Source: Firmicutes bacterium ZCTH02-B6 (GTDB lineage Bacteria > Bacillota > Limnochordia > Limnochordales > ZCTH02-B6). From it: a DNA stretch of 13,542 nt. Below are positions 1 through 6,535 of the stretch, one piece after another. Every line of letters starts with the position of its first letter. The stretch's first letter is position 1. The DNA lies in contig LZRQ01000093.1 in the NCBI GenBank assembly GCA_002159155.1, positions 1 through 13,542 on the forward strand, read 5' to 3'. Under the pieces are notes generated by a model, which worked only from the letters and a program-made list of their open reading frames with translations, was not told where the DNA came from and did not search any database. The position numbers were made by a program, and so were the translations under genes.

Positions 1-182
1 CCATTGGAGAGATCACGTCCGTGACGACCCAAACCGCCGCATCGGCGCAGGAGGTAGCGGCAGCCGCCGGCGAGATTAACGACAGCGTGACCCGGGTCCG
101 GGACGCCGCAACGACCTTGATGGAGTTGGCCGAACGACTCAACGCCCTGGTCGGGCAGTTTCGTTTGCCTGCGGCCGGATGA
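1..182 (+). CDS. Methyl-accepting chemotaxis protein, C-terminal fragment
   Basis: Only the last 59 codons are in the window (reading frame from base 3, stop TGA at 180-182), so the gene starts outside. The peptide is a heptad-like Ala/Thr/Ser/Glu-rich helix, containing ITSVTTQTAASAQEVAAAAG, and ends in the LxxLVGQFRL type of tail. This is the usual end of the cytoplasmic signalling coiled coil of chemoreceptors. In the family this part forms the antiparallel helical bundle that carries methylated Glu/Gln residues and controls the CheA kinase. Sensor domain, membrane segments and HAMP domain cannot be seen. No CheW-binding pentapeptide tail is visible after the QFRL motif. Identification rests on the helix pattern and ending alone. 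Confidence 0.8.
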   Translation, partial: IGEITSVTTQTAASAQEVAAAAGEINDSVTRVRDAATTLMELAERLNALVGQFRLPAAG

Positions 183-294
183 TCTAGGCGGGCCGTTTCC
201 GGTCCTGGCGCGCCGCGAAACGATTGCCCCCTGAGGTGGGTGACCGCGCCCTGCGCCCGGTGCGTCGCGCGACGCCGCATGGGGCATGCTGTGA

Positions 295-1812
295 GTGCGG
301 GCATCAAACCCGCGGGAGGTGCACGGCATCCGCATCGACATCCCGCACAAGGGACTCGTGGTGTTGTCGGGTCCTGCCGGCAGCGGCAAGTCCACGCTGG
401 CCGAGCGATACTTTACCGCCGAGGAGATCGTGTCGTCGGACGCCTGCCGCGCGATCGTCGGACAGGGGGAGGGCGACATGCGGGCGTCGCCGCAAGCTTT
501 CCAGCTGTTTTACAGGCGGATCGAGGAACGCCTCGCCCGGGCACAGCTGGTCGTCGCGGATTCGACGGCGCTTGCGCCCAGTTCCCGGCGCAAGCTCCTG
601 GCCATCGCCCGCCGCCATGAGCTGCCGGCGACCCTCGTCGTCCTGGCCGCTTCGTTGGATACGTGCCTGCGGCGCAACGCTGCCCGGCGCCGGCGCGTCC
701 CCGCGCGGGTTATCCGCCGGCACGTCGAACAGCTGGCCCAATCGTTGGCCCACGTGGACCAAGAAGGGTTTGACCGCGTGTACGTCATCCCCGACGAGGC
801 GCTGCGCGCCGGCACGGTCCAAATCCGGCGCGTGCCCCTCCCCGTCGAGCGCCCCGAGAGCGGTCCGTTTGACATCATCGGCGACATTCACGGCTGCTTT
901 TTGGAATTGGTCGAGCTCTTGGAGCGGCTCGGCTACCGCCGGCGGGACAGCGTCATGGCGCACCCAGGCGGCCGGATGGCCGTCTTTCTCGGCGACCTCA
1001 CCGACCGCGGCCCATACAACGTGAGCTGCATCTTGCTGGTTGAGGCCATGGTGCGGGCTGGAGCGGCCCTGTATGTGCCGGGCAACCACTGCCGCAAGTT
1101 GTATCGCTGGCTGACGGGCCATCGAGTGGTACTGCAGCACGGCGTCGAGCGGACGGTGCGGGAGCTGTCGGCTTTGCCGGCGCCCCTGCGGCAGGAGGTG
1201 GCGGATCGGTTTCGCCGGTTATACGAGCAAGCCCCGCCCTACATGATCCTCGACGGCGGCCGGCTGGTCGTCGCCCACGCAGGGATCAAGGAATCCATGA
1301 TCGGCCGTATGTCCCGCAGGATAACCCATTTCTGCTTGTTTGGCGACGCGACGGGCGAGCGGACGCCGGACGGCCTGCCGGTGCGCCGCGATTGGGCGCG
1401 CGATTACCGCGGCCAGGCGCTGATTGTCTACGGCCACACGCCGGTGGAAACCGCCGTCTGGCGCCACAACACCATCAACATTGACCAGGGTTGCGTTTTC
1501 GGCGGTCGGCTGACGGCGTTTCGTTATCCCGAAGGGGAGATCGTGCAGGTTGAAGCGTTGGCGCCCTACGACCCGCGGCCCAACATCCGCACGTGGGAGG
1601 CTTACGCCGGGATGGACGGGTCGGGGGAGGAGCCGGCCAGCGGGCCGGGCGGTTCGGTCGGCGACTTTGGCCGTGCCGATGCGGCGGAGCCGTTGCACAT
1701 CGCCGGAGTCTCGACGCCGTCCGCCGGCAGCATTTCGGATTCGCCCACCGCCAGCGTCACGGTGCCGCCCCCCGTAAGCGTTTCAAACCCGCCAGGTCCG
1801 AAGTCAATTTGA
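295..1812 (+). CDS. Polynucleotide 5'-kinase / metallophosphoesterase (Pnkp-like, no ligase domain)
   Basis: Two-domain protein like the N-terminal two thirds of bacterial RNA-repair Pnkp. The kinase domain (about residues 18-185) has P-loop GPAGSGKST (26-34), SSDACR with D49 as the likely general base, VVADST (86-91) and an Arg-rich lid (126-142). The binuclear-metal phosphatase domain (about 190-425) has GDIHG (D197, H199), GDLTDRGP (D234), GNH (N264, H265), VAHAG (H328), YGHTP (H381) and NIDQG (D397). Family role: 5'-OH phosphorylation and removal of 2',3' or 3' phosphates from broken nucleic acid ends. C. thermocellum Pnkp has a further ligase domain of about 390 residues; here it is replaced by about 80 low-complexity residues that overlap the opposite gene. 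No Hen1 neighbour is present. An in-frame TGA lies just before GTG 295, so this is the earliest standard start, but its ribosome site is poor. A GGGAGGT lies 7 bases before ATC 328, which matches the homologue's first codon. Confidence 0.85.
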   Translation: MRASNPREVHGIRIDIPHKGLVVLSGPAGSGKSTLAERYFTAEEIVSSDACRAIVGQGEGDMRASPQAFQLFYRRIEERLARAQLVVADSTALAPSSRRKLLAIARRHELPATLVVLAASLDTCLRRNAARRRRVPARVIRRHVEQLAQSLAHVDQEGFDRVYVIPDEALRAGTVQIRRVPLPVERPESGPFDIIGDIHGCFLELVELLERLGYRRRDSVMAHPGGRMAVFLGDLTDRGPYNVSCILLVEAMVRAGAALYVPGNHCRKLYRWLTGHRVVLQHGVERTVRELSALPAPLRQEVADRFRRLYEQAPPYMILDGGRLVVAHAGIKESMIGRMSRRITHFCLFGDATGERTPDGLPVRRDWARDYRGQALIVYGHTPVETAVWRHNTINIDQGCVFGGRLTAFRYPEGEIVQVEALAPYDPRPNIRTWEAYAGMDGSGEEPASGPGGSVGDFGRADAAEPLHIAGVSTPSAGSISDSPTASVTVPPPVSVSNPPGPKSI

Positions 1813-2855
1813 GCGGAGCCCGCGTCGGACCGGGCGACCCGGCCGACGCCCCGGACAAACCAGACCAAAACAGCGCCGCCGACCAGCAGCGTCACGTGAT
1901 ACGTCAGCAGCCGCCACGCCGCGACGATGATGCCGATCTCGTATTCGGGCACGTGGTCGAGGAGGCCCGCCGCCATGCCCAGCTCCAAGCCTCCGCTGGC
2001 GCCCGGCGTCGGGATGATGGAGCCCAAAAGGTAGATGGGGACCTGCACGGCGACCACGTGCCAGTAGGGTGGGTTGGAGCCGAGGCCTTTGGCGAGAGCG
2101 GGGACGGTGGAGAAAAGGAGGATGAAGTACAGCTGGTAGGCAGCGGCTCCCGCCAAAACCCAGCCGCCCCAGCGGCCCACCACCTGGCGGAGCCCGTGGC
2201 TCAGTTCCACCACTGCGGCGTCGACCGCCGCCGCTCGCGCCTGGGCTCGCTCCGGCTTGCCGAAGAGGCGCAGCACGCTTGAGGCGATCCGGCCGATGAC
2301 GCGGCGGGCGCGGTGTACTTGCCACAAAAGCACCGTGAGGGCAAAGAGCCCGGCGGTGTAGATGAGTAAGGCCCAGCGTACAACGCCGTCTACCACTGGG
2401 TCGGCGCTCACGGTTAGGCCGAGGCCGAAAACGAGCAGCAGGCCGAGCAAGGCGAGGCTCAGGTGGGCGATGAAACCGCTGCCCACGACCGCTGCCGCCG
2501 CGTGGCCTACCGGCAAGCCGGCCCGGTAAAGCGAGTAGACCTGCAAGGGCCCGCCGCCGATGGTGAAAGGCGTGATAGCGGAAAGGAAATACCCAAGCAG
2601 GTTGGTGCGCAGGGCTACGAGGAGAGGGACGCGATAGCCCATACCCCGCCCCATGGCCTGCAAGCGCCAGGCGTCCGCCAGCCACGCGGCCAGCATGAGG
2701 CCCAGTGCGACCAAGAGCCAACGGGTGTCAAACGACTGCAGCTCTCGCCATGAGCGCTCCTGCCACGTCAAACGCAGGACGAGGCCCGTCGCGAGGCACG
2801 TCAAAACTAGGGAAACCAGGATCTGCGGCCACAGCCGCCGCTTTGACACATGCAA
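1602..2855 (-). CDS. Lysylphosphatidylglycerol synthase TM / flippase-type integral membrane protein
   Basis: Hydrophobic protein of 417 residues with about eight predicted membrane segments between residues 10 and 335. It carries two hallmarks of the UPF0104 / LPG_synthase_TM (AglD-like) family: the GGGPLQVYSLYRAG loop near residue 100 and PTPGASGGLE at 282-291. Relatives form the flippase half of MprF or stand alone, and are thought to move lipids or lipid-linked molecules across the cytoplasmic membrane. The substrate here is unknown. The start is TTG at 2855, preceded by AGGAG about 12-15 bases away; GTG 2849 is an alternative. The methyltransferase gene ends only 28 bases upstream, so the two are likely one operon. 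After the last membrane segment there is a hydrophilic Gly/Pro/Ser-rich tail of about 75 residues. The final 70 codons of it lie antisense to the Pnkp-like gene, and this tail has no family counterpart that I know of. Confidence 0.85.
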   Translation of the reverse strand: MHVSKRRLWPQILVSLVLTCLATGLVLRLTWQERSWRELQSFDTRWLLVALGLMLAAWLADAWRLQAMGRGMGYRVPLLVALRTNLLGYFLSAITPFTIGGGPLQVYSLYRAGLPVGHAAAAVVGSGFIAHLSLALLGLLLVFGLGLTVSADPVVDGVVRWALLIYTAGLFALTVLLWQVHRARRVIGRIASSVLRLFGKPERAQARAAAVDAAVVELSHGLRQVVGRWGGWVLAGAAAYQLYFILLFSTVPALAKGLGSNPPYWHVVAVQVPIYLLGSIIPTPGASGGLELGMAAGLLDHVPEYEIGIIVAAWRLLTYHVTLLVGGAVLVWFVRGVGRVARSDAGSAQIDFGPGGFETLTGGGTVTLAVGESEMLPADGVETPAMCNGSAASARPKSPTEPPGPLAGSSPDPSIPA

Positions 2856-2883
2856 AGGCGGGGATCCACTCCTGCGTTGCAGT

Positions 2884-3420
2884 CTATGTGTCGGCGGCGT
2901 GGGTCTTCCCCATCACGTAGACGTACAACCCTCGGCGCTCGTCGACGGCCGCCGGGCGCCAACCCGGCACCGGCCGGCGATGGGACACGACCCGGGCTCC
3001 TGGCCGCAGCTCCGCCTCAAATTTGTCTTTGAGCCGGTCCGCGGCAGCCTGGGACAAGTAAAAGGTGACCACATCGGCGTCCCGCAAGTCCACCTCAAAG
3101 AAATTGGCACGCTCGACGCGTACCCGATCTTGGAGGCGGCCGAGGCGGATCCGCCAGTTGCACAAGGCGGCCCGCAGGGGATCGATCTCGATGCCAACAG
3201 ACCGCGCGCCAAACTCGCGCGCCGCGGTGAGGATGATGCGGCCGTCGCCCGCACCCAAGTCATAGAGGGTTTCGCCCGGGGCGAGGTTGGCCAGCCGGAG
3301 CATAGCCCGCACCCGGGCCATGCTGGTCGGGCTCCACGCACCGCCGACGAAGGCGGGCAGCACGATGGAGAGCGCGATGACGCCACCGGCGATGGACAGG
3401 AGCCAATATGCGGTTGACAT
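2884..3420 (-). CDS. Membrane-anchored class I SAM methyltransferase, FAM173/ATPSCKMT-like
   Basis: Protein of 178 residues. It begins with one membrane segment (about residues 5-27), followed by a compact Rossmann methyltransferase domain. SAM-binding motif I is YDLGAGDGRI (53-62), the acidic residue after strand 2 is in GIEID (E78), and the later strand reads DADVVTFYLSQ, followed by the RPGARVVSHRRPVPGW segment. This order, the small size and the N-terminal anchor match the FAM173 group, whose human members methylate a lysine in ATP synthase subunit c or adenine nucleotide translocase. Targets of bacterial members are not established, so a protein-lysine substrate is an inference. The ATG start has GGGAGGT 6-7 bases upstream. 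It is the first gene of a likely two-gene operon with the flippase-type protein. It lacks the metal-binding Glu/His motif of Hen1, so it should not be read as the RNA-repair methyltransferase. Confidence 0.8.
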   Translation of the reverse strand: MSTAYWLLSIAGGVIALSIVLPAFVGGAWSPTSMARVRAMLRLANLAPGETLYDLGAGDGRIILTAAREFGARSVGIEIDPLRAALCNWRIRLGRLQDRVRVERANFFEVDLRDADVVTFYLSQAAADRLKDKFEAELRPGARVVSHRRPVPGWRPAAVDERRGLYVYVMGKTHAADT

Positions 3421-3552
3421 GCCCGACCTCCCGAGTCAAGCTGCCGCCAAATTTCCACGGTGGGCGGCTTATCTCCTCCAGTCCCGGCCGCGGCATCAAT
3501 TGCTATCGTCGGCGCCGCAGGGGACGGCCCAGCCTGGACAGAAGGGACCGGC

Positions 3553-4617
3553 ATGAGGTGTCGTCGGCACGGCTTGCTCTTAATCTCTATCCTGACGGCC
3601 ATCGCCGCGCTCTTGCTGGTGCCCGGGCTGTGGCTGCGCCCGCCCGCGCTGGCAGCGGCCACAGCGACCGCTTCGGTTTTGGGCGCCCCCGCCTCGCTGC
3701 TGGGTGCACCCGCGTCGCCGTCAGGCGCTCCCGCCACTCCGTTAGCCGCCACGCCGTTAGGCAATCCCCCCTCACCGGTGGCGGCGGCTCCAACCGAAGG
3801 CCCTGAGGAGAGCCCGAGTCCGTTTTCCGACAACCCGCTGTTTATGGCGGGGCGGGCCGCGGAAGCCGACTTGGGACGCGAGCTTCACCAGGAGATCCTG
3901 ACGGGCGGCGACTACGGCCCGGCCGTCCAGGAGCCGCGGGCGCAGGCGGTATTCGCGCGGCTGATCCCGGTCGCGGCAGCGGTGCGGGACAACCTGACCT
4001 ACACGTTGACGGTGCTGGATGACCCTGAGCCGTCGGCCTTTGCCTTGCCGGGCGGGTATGTCTATGCGACGACGGCGCTCGTAGCGGCGCTTGATGACCC
4101 AGAGCTGGCCGGCGTGTTAGCCCACGAGCTGGCCCACACCGTCTACAGCCACTCCCTGGAGCAGCTGTCGCTGTTGCAGAGCCTGGAACAGCTGGCCGGT
4201 GTGCTCGTAAAACGCGAGGACACGGCAGGCGTTTTGGCGGACATTGTCCAGTACCTCTTGGCCCTCGGCTATAGCCGCCGCCAGGAAGCCGACGCCGACA
4301 GGGTGGGCCAACGGTGGGCGGCCGCGGCCGGTTTTGACCCCCTGGGTTTGCCCCGCGCGCTCAAAGGATTGGACGGAGCGCCGGCCCCGGGCGGCGTCGC
4401 CGCGTATCTTTCCACCCATCCTGCCACCGCCCAGCGCGTCGCTGCGCTGGAGGACGCCGCCGCTGAACTCGCGCAGGCGCGGGAAGCGTCGGTCGCGGCC
4501 GAAACGCCGGACGGTCCGGACGTTCCCACACTGGCATCACCGAGCACGTCCACAGGCCGCCTCATCGCTCTCGCCGCGTTGCTGCTCGCGGCCTTGGCGC
4601 AGGCGCTCGCGGTCTAG
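3553..4617 (+). CDS. Secreted M48-like zinc metallopeptidase
   Basis: The chosen ATG follows AAGGG by 7-8 bases and puts a classic signal sequence at the N-terminus: Arg-rich start, long Leu/Ile/Ala core, then PPALAAATA as a possible cleavage site. An upstream in-frame GTG (3460) would bury that signal. The 354-residue protein then has an Ala/Pro linker with three GAPAS/T repeats and a peptidase domain from about residue 90. HELAH (H191, E192, H195) supplies two zinc ligands and the catalytic Glu; RRQEADADRVG (E245) supplies the third ligand; STHPATAQR near 287-295 is the usual M48/BepA-type downstream motif. It probably degrades or checks exported or envelope proteins outside the membrane. 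The C-terminus ends in a hydrophobic stretch (about the last 20 residues) without a basic tail, possibly a second membrane anchor. Its gene faces away from the methyltransferase across a 132-base gap. Confidence 0.85.
   Translation: MRCRRHGLLLISILTAIAALLLVPGLWLRPPALAAATATASVLGAPASLLGAPASPSGAPATPLAATPLGNPPSPVAAAPTEGPEESPSPFSDNPLFMAGRAAEADLGRELHQEILTGGDYGPAVQEPRAQAVFARLIPVAAAVRDNLTYTLTVLDDPEPSAFALPGGYVYATTALVAALDDPELAGVLAHELAHTVYSHSLEQLSLLQSLEQLAGVLVKREDTAGVLADIVQYLLALGYSRRQEADADRVGQRWAAAAGFDPLGLPRALKGLDGAPAPGGVAAYLSTHPATAQRVAALEDAAAELAQAREASVAAETPDGPDVPTLASPSTSTGRLIALAALLLAALAQALAV
3682..3744 (+). repeat. Three 21-bp imperfect tandem repeats coding GAPASxx
   Basis: Inside the metallopeptidase linker, three consecutive 21-base units encode GAPASLL, GAPASPS and GAPATPL. 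The units differ mainly at wobble positions. The repeats fall between signal peptide and catalytic domain and look like a flexible spacer able to vary in copy number. Confidence 0.75.
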
Positions 4618-4627
4618 AGCGGTCTAG
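4609..4627. repeat. Short direct repeat GCGGTCTAG, two copies
   Basis: GCGGTCTAG occurs at 4609-4617, where it includes the metallopeptidase stop codon, and again at 4619-4627. CTCGC/GCGAG arms flank the pair. It may be a weak stem or a slipped duplication; no T-run follows, so I do not call it a terminator. Confidence 0.4.
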
Positions 4628-4685
4628 CGAGGAAAGGAAGCCGCCGGGCGCTGGTCGAAAGTCGCACGCACGGAGGTGGCGACAG

Positions 4686-5069
4686 GTGGAGCGGCAGACT
4701 ATCCATACCGATCGCGCCCCCAAGGCTATCGGCCCCTACTCGCAGGCGGTCAAGGCCGGGGGCTTCGTGTTTGTTTCAGGACAAATCCCCTTGGATCCGG
4801 AAACCGGCCAATTGGTCGACGGAGACATCGTGGCCCAGACCGAGCGCGTGCTCAAGAATGTCCAAGCGGTGCTGGAGGCGGCGGGAGCGTCCATGGCCGA
4901 TGTGGTGCGGGCCACGGTCTACCTTAAGGACTTGAACGATTTTGCCGTGGTCAACGAGGTGTACGCTCGCTTCTTCCCGTCGGCGCCGCCGGCCCGGGTG
5001 GCGGTGGAGGTCAGCCGCCTGCCCCGGGACGTGCGGGTCGAGATCGACGCCATCGCCTACGTCGGCTAG
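4686..5069 (+). CDS. ridA: RidA family enamine/imine deaminase
   Basis: A 127-residue protein of the usual RidA (YjgF/YER057c/UK114) length. It has the N-terminal APKAIGPYSQAV motif, SGQIPLDPETG near 31-41, and the family signature PPARVAVEVSRLP...VEI, with the conserved Arg at R104 and Glu at E119. In RidA enzymes this Arg binds the carboxylate of 2-aminoacrylate and related enamines, which are hydrolysed to ketoacids. This prevents damage to pyridoxal-phosphate enzymes. The protein is cytosolic and should be a trimer with active sites between subunits. The GTG start follows GGAGGTG with 7 bases between, which fixes it well. It sits 68 bases after the metallopeptidase gene on the same strand and converges on the PIG-L-like gene. 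Nothing in the context ties it to one particular amino-acid pathway. Confidence 0.93.
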   Translation: MERQTIHTDRAPKAIGPYSQAVKAGGFVFVSGQIPLDPETGQLVDGDIVAQTERVLKNVQAVLEAAGASMADVVRATVYLKDLNDFAVVNEVYARFFPSAPPARVAVEVSRLPRDVRVEIDAIAYVG

Positions 5070-5088
5070 CGCCTCGGAAACCGACCCG

Positions 5089-5104
5089 CGCCGGGGGACC
5101 GGCG
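5089..5104. terminator. Small GC stem-loop between convergent genes (possible terminator)
   Basis: CGCCGG-GGGA-CCGGCG forms a perfect 6-bp stem with a GNRA-type tetraloop, 20 bases after the ridA stop and 22 bases before the end of the convergent gene. No T-run follows on either strand, so termination activity is only a guess. Confidence 0.35.
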
Positions 5105-5126
5105 AGCCGACAGGATTCTGGGACGC

Positions 5127-5933
5127 CTAGATCCCGGCACCGTCAAACGCGGCCTGCCTCGGCGTTTCCTGCACCGTCGCAGCGACGGAGGAGGGCGTTA
5201 CAGCCCGCAGGCCTTCGGCGTATTGGACGCCCGCGGCCTGCCCGTACAAGTGCCCCAAAAATCTTGCGGCGCGGGCGGCGACGCGGGCCGCAACTTGGCC
5301 AAGGGTTCCGTCGGCTGCCTCCAGCGCAGTGCGCACTGTCGCCGCCGTCTTGGTGCCGGCAACCGGCCCGACGTCTATGAGGACATTGGGCCGGCGGGTG
5401 GCAAACGCGAAGAGGTCTGCGGGCGGCACCCGGTCGGCCAGGGCCAGATCGAGCGTCGCGTGGCCGACGATCCCGTGTGCGGGATGGTTGAGCACGCGGA
5501 TGGGAAACACGGGGTCAAAGGTGAGCACCACGTCCGGCTCCAGGTCGGCCCAAAGGCGCCGCAACGCTTTTTGCACCGGCGGCGAGTAGGCGTTCTCGGT
5601 GGGGATAGCCTCCGGCAGCAACGGGTGCGGGACGGCCAGTTCTCTCCAGGTGGGATTGACCGGGACGGGTCCTGGGCCCGCGATGGTGATGTCACTGCCG
5701 GCGCGGGCCAAAAGGCGCAGCGTTCCGCCGATGAGGAACTCCAGGTCTTCCCAGCGTCCGACGGTCACCAGCACCCGGTGGCTGCGGTGCAGCAAGCGGT
5801 TGCCCCGGGCCAGCGCCAACTGGGGCTGCGCCGGGCGCACAGCACGTTCGGCCGCCCGGTAGGCGGCCCAGCCGGTAACGGCCGCGGCGCTTGCCACCAG
5901 GAGAGTGCGCCGCAGCCAAGTGTTTCGAGCCAA
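5127..5933 (-). CDS. Membrane-anchored PIG-L-like deacetylase homologue with degenerate zinc site
   Basis: I choose TTG 5933, which has GGGAGG 10 bases upstream and gives a 268-residue protein starting with a basic signal anchor (MARNTWLRR, then a hydrophobic stretch to about residue 24). An ATG at 5981 is in frame but has no ribosome site. The fold resembles the PIG-L/LmbE family of zinc N-deacetylases, which act on GlcNAc-containing lipids, mycothiol precursors and similar. HRVLVTVGRWEDLEFLIGGT (53-72) occupies the place of the family AHPDDxE...GGT motif, followed by LEPDVVLTFDP, NHPAHGIVGHATLDLA (H150, H153) and NVLIDVGP. The family His-Pro-Asp-Asp reads Arg-Trp-Glu-Asp here, so a zinc-binding His is missing and the catalytic Asp is Glu. 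The protein may be inactive, bind another ligand or have a changed mechanism. It is oriented away from the chromate-transporter gene; the substrate is unknown. Confidence 0.7.
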   Translation of the reverse strand: MARNTWLRRTLLVASAAAVTGWAAYRAAERAVRPAQPQLALARGNRLLHRSHRVLVTVGRWEDLEFLIGGTLRLLARAGSDITIAGPGPVPVNPTWRELAVPHPLLPEAIPTENAYSPPVQKALRRLWADLEPDVVLTFDPVFPIRVLNHPAHGIVGHATLDLALADRVPPADLFAFATRRPNVLIDVGPVAGTKTAATVRTALEAADGTLGQVAARVAARAARFLGHLYGQAAGVQYAEGLRAVTPSSVAATVQETPRQAAFDGAGI

Positions 5934-6013
5934 AGCGTCAACGCCTCCCGCAGTAGTATCCCTGGCCGGAGCGGTTCCCATGCGGTGGCCGGGTCCGTCT
6001 GGGAGGGTGTCGG

Positions 6014-6535
6014 ATGGTACTGCTGCAGCTGTACCTTGCGTTCTTGAAGGTCGGAGCGTTTGCCGTGGGTGGGGCGTATGCCCTGATCCCGCTGATCGAG
6101 CGGCAGGTGGTTACCGTCCACGGCTGGCTGACGCACGAGGAGTTCCTGGAGGTCTATGGGGTCAGCGCCGGCGTGCCGGGGGCCATTTCCATCAAGATGG
6201 CCACATACACCGGCTACAAGCTGGCCGGTGTTCCAGGCGTCATCGCGGCCAACCTAGGCCATTTCACTGTTCCCGCCCTGATCATGATGCTTCTTTACGG
6301 CATGTTGCGCCAGTTGGGCCGCTGGCCCGCGACCGGCGCGTTTCTGTCCGGCGTACGAGCGGGCACGTGGGGGCTGCTCCTTGGACTCGCCTGGGCGTTG
6401 GCGCGCGAGGGCACGGTCGATGCGCGCGTACTTGCCATCGCCGTTCCTGCCGTGGTGCTCATCGGGCTATTCCGGATCGATCCCGCCATCGTGCTGGTGG
6501 CCAGCGGCTTAGCGGGGCTCTTGCTCTATCGCTGA
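6014..6535 (+). CDS. Single-domain chromate transporter (CHR family) protein
   Basis: A 173-residue hydrophobic protein with the CHR-domain pattern: FLKVGAFAVGGAYALIPLIE near the start, GWLTHEEFLE, then a PGAISIKMATYTGYK segment in place of the usual PGPxAxN...GY motif, followed by four or so membrane segments. Long ChrA proteins carry two such domains in inverted orientation. Short ones usually occur as adjacent pairs that work together in chromate export, often exchanging with sulfate. Here only one half is present and neither neighbour is the partner. The ATG follows GGGAGGGTG by 4-5 bases, so the start is well supported. Chromate as substrate is a family-level assignment and is not shown by the sequence. 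It lies just upstream of the cad unit, but the strong promoter after it suggests separate transcription. Confidence 0.85.
   Translation: MVLLQLYLAFLKVGAFAVGGAYALIPLIERQVVTVHGWLTHEEFLEVYGVSAGVPGAISIKMATYTGYKLAGVPGVIAANLGHFTVPALIMMLLYGMLRQLGRWPATGAFLSGVRAGTWGLLLGLAWALAREGTVDARVLAIAVPAVVLIGLFRIDPAIVLVASGLAGLLLYR

Noticed and set aside
183..294. CGTTTC/GAAACG inverted repeat (194-199 and 217-222) as a terminator for the chemoreceptor gene
   Set aside because: The stem is 6 bp with a long interior loop and no T-run; too weak to call.
2884..3420. Hen1-type RNA 2'-O-methyltransferase forming an RNA-repair pair with the Pnkp-like gene
   Set aside because: The methyltransferase has an N-terminal membrane anchor, a FAM173-like motif order and no metal-binding Glu/His cluster of Hen1. 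It is on the opposite strand and is transcribed with a different gene.
3421..3552. Divergent promoters between the methyltransferase and metallopeptidase genes
   Set aside because: A TTGATG and AGATAA pair on the minus strand has 19-base or poorer spacing, and nothing convincing is seen on the plus strand. GCCGCC/GGCGGC arms (3443-3448, 3463-3468) are short and common at this GC content.
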